DNA of 64,000 nucleotides from Pelargonium tetragonum. Lineage: Eukaryota; Streptophyta; Magnoliopsida; Geraniales; Geraniaceae. Each line of letters opens with the position of its first letter. Within the stretch, counting starts at the first letter, position 1. Below are positions 39,600 to 51,450 of the stretch, in pieces. The notes under the pieces were generated by a model. That model had not been told where the DNA came from, searched no databases, and saw only the letters and a program-made list of their open reading frames with translations. The stretch is from NCBI GenBank assembly GCA_036897445.1, contig JAYMTL010000025.1, positions 62,001 through 126,000 of the forward strand, written 5' to 3'. A program made the translations under genes and the position numbers.

Positions 39600-40440
39600 C
39601 ATTTTAAAGTAATAGTAATAGGCATTAATTTCATTATAGTTAATATAGTATTCTTTTACTTTTATTTCTCAGCCTTAAAAAGAGCTTTTTTTCTATTTAT
39701 TAGGAGCTGTAGAAGCTTATTTATTGAAGCTAAATCCGTACTTTTGTTATGGTTACCTGTGACTTCTTACTGTAGCTAGTGTATTCTTCTTATTGCCTTA
39801 TTGCATAGACAGTAAATAGTTAATAAGTAATAGAAGTCTTGTTATAGATTGTGTAATTGTTAAGATATTAGTAAGAGAGTTCCTTTAGTATAGGTTATCT
39901 TCCTCTCTCTTACTTGTTATTATTACAGGAGGAGTCAAACCTAGGAAGGCTTTTATCGATAGGGAGTGTGGGGCCTTAGAAAGATAGGAGATAGTACTTC
40001 TTACCGACTGAAGGGAAACGTGGGAGGTTAAGGTTACAAGTATTTATTAAGTATACTGAGTTACACTCTAATAGGAACACAAGCACTTTTTCTTACTTCT
40101 CTTATAACTTATGTCTTTTATTTCTATTTATTATTTGTTCTTCTGTATCTTCATAGTCTTTGTAAAATTCTTCAGAGCTTTCAGGAGCTACTTAGTAGGG
40201 TTAGTTAGAATTTAATGTAGCTAATATGTCTTATTGTAGTTACTTTTTAGTACTGAGGAATGTAGTGTAATTCTAGTAGTCGCATATTCCTAAAAGCTTA
40301 TTTTTAGGTTATTTATTAGTAATTTATTGTAATTGTAGTTTAGCAAGACTTTTAGTTTATATAACGAGGGACTTAGCCCCTAAAAAAATAGATAGTAGTG
40401 GTTTTGTTTAGATGCCTAAGGATAGTACCTCTTATCAGTT
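39600..40440. other. Texture change, A-rich on minus strand
   Basis: The + strand becomes T-rich with TTCTTAC-type words; the minus strand is A-rich with GAA, CAA and TAA triplets. Read on the minus strand with only TGA as stop, 40434 down to TGA 39633-39631 is open for 267 codons. Near 40190-40130 it has an acidic run (APESSEEFYKDYEDTEEQ). In-frame TAA/TAG reach about 9%, above the random level, as expected if they code Gln but equally if the strand is merely A-rich. One TTACAGGAG copy and a related CTACAGGAG lie here. No family recognised. Confidence 0.25.
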
Positions 40441-42560
40441 TGCAGTTATTACTACAGGAGACCTATGGAAACTTATTTTAGCCTAAGGAAATCCCCTTAG
40501 AGTAGATCTTGGTATTGTTATAATGAATCTATCTTTGTTGTCTTGAGTCTAAAAAACTTTCCTTTTCATTTTAAGTAGGTCAAGAAGAATCTGGGGAAAG
40601 TGATACAGCTATCATATTCTCAAGAAAGGTTTAGCTTTCACGAGGTCTGGTAAAAAAAGAAATTGAACTTGCAAACTTTTATAGAGCTCTTACCTTTTGT
40701 ATAAGCGCTTTCCGATTCCGATGTAGTACTAAACCCGAGCTTTAGAGAAACCCGACCTGGAAAATGCAGTCCTATTGAAATATAATCATTTTATAACCAA
40801 AGCCGAGTCTAAAACTTAATAAATATTGTTTTGCTAAGAGTTAAGAGGAGAGTTTTTGGTCCATAGTATATCCTGGAAAGAGGCTCTGCTGAATAAGATA
40901 TTATATACAGCTGGTAATCTAGCTCTTGAAAAGTGAAATGAAGGGTTAAAAGTTCTACTAGTGCTTATCCTCGTTTTAGGAATTAAGCATGTTCTTTTTC
41001 TTAGAATTTCAAAAAAGGATTCCTTTGAGCTTTACCAGGGAACCGAAGGTTGACTTCCCTTTTTGGGAATTGTGGTAATAAGTTCCTCCTTGTGGATCTA
41101 GCTTACTTATTAGCCGAGCTTTGGTTTATTTCAGCACAAGTCGAATTATATATTACAGGGAGTAGAACATTTTTGAGTTCCCCGAATGAAGTAGCACCTC
41201 AAATTTTATAGAGTCAAAGTTGTTTCCTTGAGGTTACTGAATAGCGTATAGGCCGATAAGGGCACTTTTGTACGAAAATCTGGGAATTAGAAATGTAAAA
41301 AGTAGAACATATTAAGTAAGCTGTCACGAAAGGATAACCTTTTCAAATCTAATTTATGACAACACTAGGATAATTCCTTTTTATGTAAAGGTTAACTTAA
41401 ACCTAGTTGAATAGCTTATAAAAAGGGATGTTTGGCTAATATCGGGATATTCTAGTACTAAACTGCTATAAAAATCCCTCTAAAGTAAAGCAACTGAACG
41501 GCTCTAATTGAAAACTTCTGGATCCTTAAATTAAGGACTCCTCCATCTACTGAGTAGATACAAAAGTCTCTTTGCAGGCTCTTAAAAGCGGCCAGAAGAA
41601 AGAATCAAAAACTATAGGAAAGTGAAAACGAAAGTCTTCCTTTTTTAAGGTATTTACGTTTCTTACTCATTTTTCCATTTCGGTATTTTTTAGGTCACTC
41701 CGTAAGAAAGTTTTAAGCAGTAAATCCAGTAAAGAAAGGGGTGTTCCCAAGTGAGTTCCAATTACACCGCAATGGAAATTTTGAATTGAGAAAATAACCC
41801 GCTCTTTCTTCAAAGATTTCAACTATTAAAATCTCTGTAACTTGTTAATCGAAAAAGGTAATGAAATTAAGTAAGAATTGAGGGTCAATCGGGCTATTAT
41901 TATTAAAGATATATAAAACTTTATCTTTATAGTATGGGTTATTCCAATCCTGCAAAACTCCTTGACAAAATAAAGGGGTCCCGAAGCCCTCCTGCTTGCT
42001 TGTATTTAATAAAAAGTATGCGTCTATAGGAGAACCCCGAAACTTAAAAAGCTCTGATCATTTATTGTCTTGCTTGTTAGGAGTTGTTGTAAAAGCCCCA
42101 GATAATAACTAAAACCTACTAATCTGGTCTATACTCAAACTACTTTTTGGCAAGAAAGACCCTTAAAGAAATCAATACATGCTAAAAAGTATATTATTGG
42201 ATGGGTACTCTAGGGTTATAAACACATAGATCTAAAAAAGGGGTTCCCTTGTTCCTAGGTTTCTACGATTCCAGATAATAAAAAAGGGTAGTATACTACG
42301 GCACCTGCACTCTGTATCTTTATAGCCTTCCGAGTAGTCTTGAGACACCAAATTTTACCTAGTATTACCCACTAAAAATCTTATAGGCCTTAAGGGAGCC
42401 TTTGAAAGATTTTTCTCTTGTAAAACCCTACAAGCTATAAGGCCCTAAATATAGAAACTATGCCTTATCAACCAAGTTTTTTAAGAAAGAATTCCTTAAG
42501 ATCAACGGCTTCTAATTAGTACTTGTTAACTCTTTCCATAACCTAGCTTCTACAAAAGAT
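40440..42560. other. Background sequence, no gene recognised
   Basis: AT-rich text with dense stops. There is no frame worth listing, no RNA gene and no repeat beyond common short words. Confidence 0.45.
42238..42250. repeat. Mini-palindrome AAGGG-GTT-CCCTT
   Basis: Five-base arms around GTT, repeating the arms seen at 6149-6160. Member of the dispersed G-run to C-run family. Confidence 0.5.
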
Positions 42561-43140
42561 TATGCCTAAGAGCTTTGCTCCTCTTAGTTACTTGGTTTAT
42601 AACACCCTTTCAGCAAAAACCTGTAATTACAAATTTATCCGTGAAAAGCTTCTAATGCAGCAACTTTTTTTGCCTTTATAGCTAACTTTTTTTAGTCTAA
42701 CTATTCCTTTCTATCTACTTGCTTACCTTTCTACACCTAGGAAAAGAGTTCCTCTAAATCTTTATAGCTTCCTCTTATTACACCTATCTAGATCGGGAAG
42801 AAAACTGCCTACACTAGTATAATGAATTATCTATGACTGCCCTTACCGGAAATGACTTTCACTTCATCAATTACTCCTTAACATGGAATACCGTAACTCC
42901 AAAGCTATAGGGGGCAGAACACATTAGCTGCAAGGGTTTAATCTCATAAAACTTCTTTTTAACTTACTTATTCTTTTTACTCTGTATCATACCTTATGAG
43001 CTGTACTACTCTTCTTATTAGGAACTAGACTCCCTACTAGCAGTAAGTAGTCTAGTCAGTATTCAGTATATATCTTTTTATTGGTATTGTAGTTCTATCT
43101 ATTGTAACTATTGTAATTAGAGTCTTACTTATACTTAGTT
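42560..43140. other. C/T-rich island with hairpin
   Basis: The + strand is pyrimidine-rich. One frame from ATG 42562 contains a single TAG and, if that is sense, runs 87 codons to TGA 42823-42825 with hydrophobic stretches and a basic C-terminus. At 43024-43056, ACTAGACT and AGTCTAGT form an 8-bp stem with a smaller inner TACT/AGTA stem. Neither is decisive: 8-bp stems with loops under 25 bases are expected dozens of times in 64 kb. Confidence 0.2.
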
Positions 43141-45120
43141 TTTCCTGATACAGGACCTTATCAAACATAATTACGGCAGGCGAGGAAACCCCTAATTAAA
43201 ATCAGACTCAAACTTCAAAGATTGTTAAGTCTAGATCAAAACAAGGCTAAAGTTTATAGAAATTCTTTCTTTTATCTGCAGTTTAGTAGGTACCAAGTAA
43301 GGGCTCTTTATCGTCAAATTTTGTTATATAATTTTCTATTTGCTTACTTTTAGAGAAGGGCGCTAGGGCTTAGCTCTCTAAACTATTATATACCTTAATA
43401 AATACCTACTAAGATACATATACTAATGGATAATATACTTTACAAGCTAGGGACTACAAATTAGGTACAGGCAAGATAGGCACCAAAGGGCGGGGTTACC
43501 TTCTTCCAAACAAATAAGGAGTGCGGGTTCTAAGACTGAGACAAAAGCTCTGAGAACTCCTGCTTAGACTTAGAAAGGTATAGCTCTAAAGAGGAAAGCA
43601 AAGAATAATAAATAAAGTTGGTGTGTCTCTCGTGTAAGTGGGTTTTTCAATAAATACCTATAAAAAACCCCTTCGACAAGCTGCAGTCGGTAAGAGGCGC
43701 TATTTCCTATATAATTAGGGCTCCATCCTCTCCATAACAAAAACTACGGAATACACGAGGGATATCTTTTAAACAACTAGTAGATTTTCTAACTACCTTT
43801 TTTAGAATTGTAACTAAGTAAAAAGGATAAAAGAAACTTTCTATAGAATAGTAAGAATCTGCTTCTCCTTTTTAGAAGACTTTAAGTTATAGGAATCCCC
43901 CTTACAAACTTACTAAGAGTCTAGCTGCGGAGACTAAGACAGGGAATAAAGATCTTAGCTAGAAGAACAAGAAGAGGGGCGCAAGCTATAGGTTAGAAGA
44001 AGTGTCTAGGTATCAAGTAAAAGAAACAAACAATAAAAGTCAAACCTTTTTCTTTATAGTTTTGAGTAGTCTAGTAATTTTGGTTTATGTGTGGTCGTTA
44101 CCAAATTAGGGTTTTGGGTTGGTACGAGAGAATTTAGGGATTAAAGAAGTAGAGAATCCAGTTTCCAAGTGGGTTTATTTCTATTAGTTACGGGTGCCTG
44201 TGATACGCTTAGTAGAAAGTTTTCTAATTCCTTATTGTTTTGTTGCCAGTTGGGAGTCGCTTCCTTGTTTCGTACTTTTTCTTGGAGATTCACCTAAACA
44301 ACTAGACAGGCATTTTTAGTTAAAAGTAGGTGAGGTGTAGAAAGTCTCTTTTCTTATCTGATCAAGTTAACGAAGAGCTAAACCTGGCCTTATAATAAAA
44401 AAGGGAGAGATTTCCTTCTATCAGTTTCATTTGTACAAGTTTTTAGGAACACAAGTCAGGGCACTTTTATTTAAGAGTACTCTTGTCATTAGAGCTTAGG
44501 TCTTACTGCAGCCTTAAGAGTCTGTTTCTAGGGTTTCCCCATGATATAGTTTAGGAAGGAGCTCATATAATATAGTAATAGTGACTCGGACTCCTGCTTT
44601 TACGGTAACTTTGTTAATAAATTCATATAAGTTTAAGTTGTTATTATCTGAGAATTTTCTGGTCTTATAATTTGTAATATGTTCCTCTTTCTTACAAGTA
44701 CCTTATGCCTGGGAAAGTCCTCTAAAGGAGTAGTTTATATAAAAAAGAAGTGGAGCCGAAGTAGTAAGGGGCCCGAAGTAGGAGTCAAGCTTTTTCTTAT
44801 TTTTCCGATCCTATATTAAAGGAATGATTTTTTTCTTCAGTTCCAGGAATAGGAAGATAATAAGGGGAGTCCCCCAGCTTTTAGTACAAGGTCCTTTAAA
44901 GTGAGGGCTTCTTTTTTGGTTTCCTAAGAGCCTTAAATGAAAATCCCTAGGAATAGAAAGGCTAAAGTAAGGTATTTCGAGTAAGGGTATCCATGTATTA
45001 AGAAAGGTTATAAGTCGATAGTTGGTGCTATAGCATATATCTGTGTATTATTAAACTATACTGTAATTCCCTCCCTTTGCTACACGTCAGTAAGAAAGAT
45101 TTACCAATTATCTAAGCAGG
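43140..45120. other. Background with an A/G-rich patch
   Basis: Around 43930-44050 the + strand is rich in AAGAACAAGAAG-type words similar to those near 23700 and 14480. The similarity is of composition; I found no long exact match. GGGGAGTCCCCC lies at 44864-44875. No gene recognised. Confidence 0.4.
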
Positions 45121-45780
45121 GGATTGTATCCTCCTTAACAATAAGAGCAGAGACCCCGTGGAATTCTACCTTAACAAGTAAACTTTTTATTACTAACTGC
45201 TGTGCTTTTATTTTACTACCTAAAAAGGGTTAAAAAGTAAAACAGAGTAAGGCATTAATACTAGAGGATATACTAATCAGAGTATGTATATAATCGATAT
45301 AGAACTCAAATACTCCGTAACAAGGAACTCCTTTATAGGATAAGGAATACAAAGAAGCAAAAGCCCCCACCGACCACAAGGTCCAGCCCCTAGGTATAGC
45401 CAGAAAGAGAGCTCCTTATTAGACTAAAAAGAAAAAACGGAATAAGACAGCTACAAAAGGCAAGAAGAAAAGTTAGTCCTCTAGGTAATCTTATTAAAGA
45501 AGCCCACTCTGATATAAGGCCAAACCCTTTGCTTTATGTAAGGTATGTAGAGAATAAAGATAATAAAGGATTTTTGATTAATCTTAGTTTAGTGAGTACC
45601 CCGCTACTGAATTAAACAATATAAGCTATAACCTAAAGGAGTCCCTATAGAGAACTATTTACAGTCTGCCCCTATTTTTTATAGGTAGGAAAACTCCATT
45701 TGATAAGCGATAAGTCCCCGTTTAATGTCACGAAGCTCTAAAGGCAGCGAAGTTAGGTATATATTTTAGGTTGAGGATCC
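45120..45780. other. Island with stop-poor + frame
   Basis: In one + frame 45400-45612 has no stop codon of any kind (71 codons), with a basic helix-like stretch (LIRLKRKNGIRQLQKARRK) but no ATG. With only TGA as stop the frame spans 44941 to TGA 45772-45774 (277 codons). Near 45136 TAA and CAA/CAG alternate (CCT TAA CAA TAA GAG CAG), which reads P-Q-Q-Q-E-Q if TAA is Gln. Possible exon, relic or chance; no family recognised. Confidence 0.2.
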
Positions 45781-48187
45781 AACTTGGCAGTTTTATCTAC
45801 TCGCGAATGAAAAAGGGGGTTCTAGCTATGCTAAGAAAGGGAAGCCCCTTTAATTACTCAAAAGAACTTCTTAAGTGTTTTTTTCTGTACAACTTATTAA
45901 ATTGGCACAGTAGGTAGGAATACTATAGGTCCAGTTACTCCAGATCTAAAAAGGTAATTTTACAGGCTTTCTGAAAAGATAAAGGAGAAGTATTCGCTAA
46001 AAGCTACCCTGTACTTTGTTGGGCTCCTTAGTAATACAAAAATTCTAGACTAAAATCCCGTTAAGAATTTAGGGAGAAATCCTTTAATTAATAATAAAAT
46101 AAGTATAGGGTTATTCTAAAAGTGTATCTGAGGTCTTACCACAGTTTCACCGCTTTTCTAGTCCTAAAAATTCTCTAACATGGGACACTTGCCTAATAGT
46201 TTGCTAATGAATAAAGAAGTATATCTTCCTAATTGCTTTTTTAGAGTCAAACGCTAAGGCCTAAAAAGGGAGTTTACTTTCTATTAACTATTAAGAAATT
46301 ACTTCTAATTTCTACTAGGATTAAAGAAACTCTCCGGAAAAACTAAGTATTTAATTTAAAAGAGTGTTTGCCTCTCCATTCTTTCGTCAAGAGTGCTAAA
46401 TTGTTGATGCAAAAGTTTATTCACTAAGTGTTACAAGATCCTATTATTACCAAATTATTGTCATATCAGCTAGGAGTTATTCACCAAGAGGACCCTCTTC
46501 TAAAAAAAACCTAACATTGTATCCACCCTATAACTATTGTGTCGAAGCCCGCACTCGCTTTTTACTAGAAATAGTTAAAGCTTTTGAAGTTATTATATTC
46601 TTGGGTGCCTTCTATCAAGGATTAAACACTTACTTATCTCTTATCTTACATACTATATTTTTACTAGGCTTAGTGGTGCAATTTCTTTTTATATTTTAAG
46701 TATCTTGGTAAGTATTATTACTGTCATTCGAGAGTTAGAGCTTCCTTCATTCAAGAGGCCCACCTTATAAAAGCGAATAGAAGCCCATTCTATAATCTAT
46801 TAAGGACACCCTGGTTGGTGCATGCAAAGACTAAGAGTTTTCTAGTTTAAAGAGGTAGAATAATCAAAAGGTAAGTCTATTATGAAAAGATATTCTTAAA
46901 AGGAACCCGTTGTGAAGCCATATAGGTTCCGGGGTTGGTATATTACAAAATAACTAGGACTTAGTTTACACTTGTTTAAGAGATATGCTTAGAAGAGTTC
47001 CCTACGAGAGCTTGTATAAGTAAGAGGGTCTCCCCCAAATTCCTTTCATATTTCACTTTATTAAGTGTATAATACCCCGTTTCTGCCGGTACCCCTATAA
47101 TATTGTTTTAAAATTCTAATTATTAATACAGCTCGCTTTTTACATGATCAAGTAAGGTGTAGATTATGCCAATTCTAGTAAATTATAGTGAATCTTAGCT
47201 AAAGCTAAAGTATTCCTCTTTCTGATTGGCTCTGCTTTATTACTAAAGGGAAATGTAGGAATTACTCCTTGTGGAAACTCTTACAGTTAACACACTTGTC
47301 ATATTCTCACCATCTAACGATCTCGTGCATGGCTTACTTCTCTATAACTACTCTCTTGAGGGGCACTTTTGCTAAACCTGCAACTGCCTAAAAATTCTAA
47401 TGCGTAAGATTGACTCTATAAAGACACCCCGGCTACCTGATCTGGAAAGCTCTAGGAAAGACCTTATTTTTTAAAAGATATGCGTCTAGATAAACAGGAT
47501 TCTTAGTAAAAGAATCCGAATAAGTTCTAATAAGAGTTACTACGTATAGCTTTCGCTTAATTCATCTCTCATACATAGGGTCCCTTATTTTATATAAATT
47601 CTAAGTTAAAATCTTTTTCTATTGCGGTCAGGAAACCTTTAAATTAAATAGAAAGAGATTTTCGGAAAGAAAAGGAGAAGGAATTTTAAAAAATACAAAG
47701 GCTAAAGCCGGGGGATGCTCTGGGGTTAGAGATTGTAGGGCCTTGTTTTTGTACCTGTCTCTTTCGTGAAAATGGAGCATCTAGAACCCTCTGTTCAATC
47801 AAATAATGTCAATTTCTGTTTGGTCTTGATCCTGTGGTAATAAGAATTAAGAGAGCTTTTTAGAATACGAGAAGCTAAAGCAAATTTGGGTAAGTACAGC
47901 ATCTGTAGAACTGAAGGAAATCTACTAAAGCAGGGAACAAAAAGAGTACAACACCCTCCCAGAATTCTTCTCCACCCGAGATGCCAAATAAAAAGCAGAG
48001 CAGGAGTAAGGCCCCGCTTTTACAATAGACCTAAAAAACCTGAAATCTCCGATACTGCACAACATAATTTGTAAAAGTACTTTCCTTAAGAATAAACAGG
48101 GTTACAAAATCGGGCTTGAAAGGATCCTTCCTAAGTTACTTTATTCCCTACACCTCAGAATAATGAAACCTATTTTAATCAAAGTAA

Positions 48188-48261
48188 ATAGCAAGAACCT
48201 AAGTGGTAAAGCACAAATTCTTGGAATTGACAGTACAAGGGCTCGAGTCCGGCTTACCAGA
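48188..48261 (+). other. tRNA-like segment, poorly paired
   Basis: AAGTGGTAAAGCAC resembles a D-loop with G18-G19, and GGGCTCGAGTCC a T-loop at near-canonical distance; a 73-base tRNA can be laid out from 48188. But only four of seven acceptor pairs, two of four D-stem pairs, three of five anticodon pairs and two of five T-stem pairs form. Several mismatches are A-C. It is not a functional tRNA as DNA; it could be a relic, an edited tRNA precursor, or chance. Confidence 0.15.
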
Positions 48262-48913
48262 CTTATTGTAATTTATATATAGAGGACCCTGCTGTAGGAA
48301 TAATCAATATAGAAATAGCTCCCATTATTTATTATTTAGAACTAGATTTATGCTGTTACTTGACCTACTAAATGTGTCCTTACGAAGCCGAGAATTTCTC
48401 CGGGCTAACAGGGGCCGTACTGATATGACAAGATATTTCCCTTTTATTTCTTCTAAAAGTTTAATTGCATGAGCGCCCGAGTCCGACGGTCTACTAAGTC
48501 CAGTTATTAGAGACTACAATTCAATTCCAGTATACACGACTTCTCCTGGTCATAGGGTTAACCCTGTCAAAAGAAAAGGTCTCAACCTTAAACTGAAGTT
48601 AGCTATAATATATAAAAGATCCGCAAAACGATATAAACACCTGACCGAGCTAAAGAAAGAAAAATTTGAAGTCAATAAGAAAATGAGAGCTCCTTGCTTA
48701 CCCGTTTACTTTGTCCTTAACCCAGCAACTCGGACTTCTAGCCCTTTAGGTGTCCTTCCCTATTTAAATTCTCCCGGTTTTGGATTATAAATTTAATGAA
48801 TATCGGCTACTAAATCTAAATAAAATGAAAAGATCTTCAAACCTATACTATTAAAAGCTTCCGCGGTTATTCCCGGGCTTTCTCTAAGTAGGAACCTTTT
48901 CTATTAAATTCTA

Positions 48914-48921
48914 GGGGCCCC
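48914..48921. repeat. Mini-palindrome GGGGCCCC
   Basis: A perfect eight-base palindrome; a second copy lies at 49563-49570, 649 bases downstream. Part of the dispersed G-run to C-run family. Confidence 0.5.
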
Positions 48922-49562
48922 TCAAACGCCTTAAGAAAGCATCTGGTATCCCCAAAAATTCTTTAGATAATTAGGCACAGAACTTACAAAAACAAGTTAA
49001 TCCTGTATACTTTTGAACCCTTAAGGTCGGTAAGATTTTTTGGGAACTCCTCTTAATGCGGGAATAAACTTTTTGCTATAGTACTAGAGTCACTTTATTA
49101 TGACCTAACCCTTTTTAGGAAGCCTTGAGTCTCCAAAGCGATTAGACCCTTTTAGAGGTGGTCCTTCTTAATTATTAGTGAATACTGTTAGGTAAAAGCT
49201 CCCAATCTATAGAAAAAAAATTCTTTATCCAAAGTAAAATAGAGTAGACACTCCCTTCACAAGAGTTCCGTACTGAACCCGGCGCCACTCATTAGTATAG
49301 TTTGTAATTTCTTTCTTTACCCTAAGCTGAAAGGGCCTTCGAGCTAGCTCTAATAAGAAGGATTCCAAAAAAGGGATATACTCGGCTGTCCTAAGTAGTT
49401 TTTCTTTTACTTTTTAATTTATAAGTATAAGGGCAAGGAGAAACTTATAATAGTTAGGCCCGAATACTAAGACTTACGTGAGAAATTGTCTAAGCGAAGT
49501 ACCCTTTAATTTATAGTAATAAAAGTCATTCTTTATTCCCTTTATTTCTAGATATCCACAAA

Positions 49563-49570
49563 GGGGCCCC
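49563..49570. repeat. Mini-palindrome GGGGCCCC
   Basis: Second copy of the perfect eight-base palindrome found at 48914-48921. Confidence 0.5.
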
Positions 49571-51431
49571 ATTAAAGCGAATCTAACGCAAAAAAGCACC
49601 AGATATAATGAAGCACTATCTCCAAAATAGAAAACCAGGGAATTCCTAAAAACTTAATTAGTACAAGATTAAAGTAATATAATTAACAAGGATCGGCTTT
49701 TGGTGTCTATAGGGCTATTAATTTCTCGTTTTCTTGATTCTACTAAAAAAAAAGGCAAATTTTAAATAAGACTTAACTCAAAAATCTATTAGGGGCTTTC
49801 TGTTGTGTTGTAGTTAGTTGTATCAAGAGCTATTACAACCCTCCCAATATACCTGAGTCCGCTTTTTCCAGAATTTACCCCGGTTTTGGCAGGCTTTTAT
49901 AACAAGAGTTAGCTTATATCCCCTAAATCCCAGGGAGCTCCCTGCTTTATTAACCAAATAGGGATAACTGGGGTTTCCTTTCTTTTAGGAAGTTTTACGA
50001 AGGCGAATGTGAACTTAACTTATATCTCTAGAGCGCGAAATTCAATTAACGTTATGGTACTAAGTTTAAGGTTTTTCTTAGATTTTTTTACTACCAAAAA
50101 TTCTTTACATCGGTTAGTACAAAAAGAACTAAAATGTAGTAAATCCTTTTGTATAGGACCACAACTTATCTCGTGTATTTTCTTATACAAGCAAGGCCCT
50201 CTATAGTAAGCTTGTCTTTGACCTTTTAAAAACTTCTCAGACTTTCCAAAAATTGTTTCAACTAGAGTTGCTAGCTATTAGACTCCCCTACAAGACGCTC
50301 TTTAGATTTATGACAAATTACACCCAGTTAACCTAAAGTGTACTTGGCGAATAAAGTAAACAAGTTTCACTTTTGGTTAATAAAAACCTCGGCTTGCTTT
50401 GAAAGAAAGATTCCGCTTCGATTGTGTTTTATGTCTTGTAAAATGTGAGGGACCGCATTTACACGGTACAATATCATCCTGGTTTTTGTGCTTGGTTAGG
50501 CTTAAAATCGTTGAAAGAGTAGGATTAGAAATTCGTAGGTTAACCCGTTTAAGGTGCTCTGGAAAAAATCCCTATTGTTAAGTCTGGGCTCACAGGGTTT
50601 ACTAAGCAAATCGAGGGGTGCCCCTTTTCTTTTTTATTATGGTTATTAAGGAAGCGTCTGGTTTAATGTACCATATAAAAATCACTATAACTTTTCAATC
50701 CCCTAAAGGGCCTGCCTAATCTTGTTGAACAAAGGAATCCGTTTTAGTATCAGTATCCTACTACTCCCTTATTGCATTGCTTGAAGGAAATAAAGCTAGA
50801 GTAGAGCCCTTAAACACTGCTTTTTCAAAGATGAGTCTTATAAGGCGTTTATTTAATTATGCCCGAAAACTATGCTCTATACCAAAGCGTCTATAGAATC
50901 GAATTCTTAAGTAATTGCTATACCCCACTTGTGTAAACCTACTATAGTTATTTGTTTAGATTCTTCTCTTAACATAAAAAATCACTGGGTATTATCTTCC
51001 TGTCAGAAGTAGAAATTTAAATATTATTGTGTATTAAATCCGTTGCTAAATAAAGGGCCTGCTGCTAACCTTCGAAGGAGATTTCTTATTATGAGCGCTT
51101 AAGCTAAAATGTTGTTAAAAGTCAAGTTCTAACTCCTTTTTAAGGGGTAGGTTATAATTTCCTGAAAGCTTTCTAAGTCTAAAAAAGATACCTAACATCA
51201 AAAAAATGACAATGACAAGGAAGTCTAAGAACTTATATTGGCAAATTTTCCTTTTTAAGACTAAAATCCATATTTTCTCCTAGTTGAGTATGGCACAGAA
51301 GATACAGGTTAGTTTGTTTTAAAACGGTAAAGTTATGCCTTGGCTTTATAGATTTTTTAAAGGAGCATCCAAATTGAAGTCTCTAGTTAGCATAAACCTC
51401 TTTGACATAAGGTATTTTTAGCTCTATTCTT

Positions 51432-51450
51432 TATATATATATATATATAT
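51432..51450. repeat. (TA)n microsatellite
   Basis: Nineteen bases of uninterrupted TA repeat, about 9.5 units, flanked by TTCT and CTTACAG. It is the only clear simple-sequence tract of this length in the window. Confidence 0.95.

Larger units (their letters stand above)
27470..39600. other. Background sequence, no gene recognised
   Basis: Twelve kilobases with no standard frame above 72 codons and no recognisable RNA or mobile element. It holds mini-palindromes (30816-30825, 34110-34119 and others near 32721, 36656 and 37567), the near-identical 19-base pair at 30218 and 31665, and copies of TTACAGGAG at 27882 and 29957. Confidence 0.45.
45780..51431. other. Background sequence, no gene recognised
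   Basis: Standard frames are at most 65 codons. GGGGCCCC occurs at 48914-48921 and at 49563-49570, and GGGAGCTCCC near 49931. A tRNA-like segment at 48188-48261 is listed separately. Nothing else stands out. Confidence 0.4.

Noticed and set aside
43024-43056. 8-bp stem ACTAGACT/AGTCTAGT as a regulatory hairpin
   Set aside because: I estimate about 50 stems of 8 bp with loops under 25 bases by chance in 64 kb; nothing else supports it.
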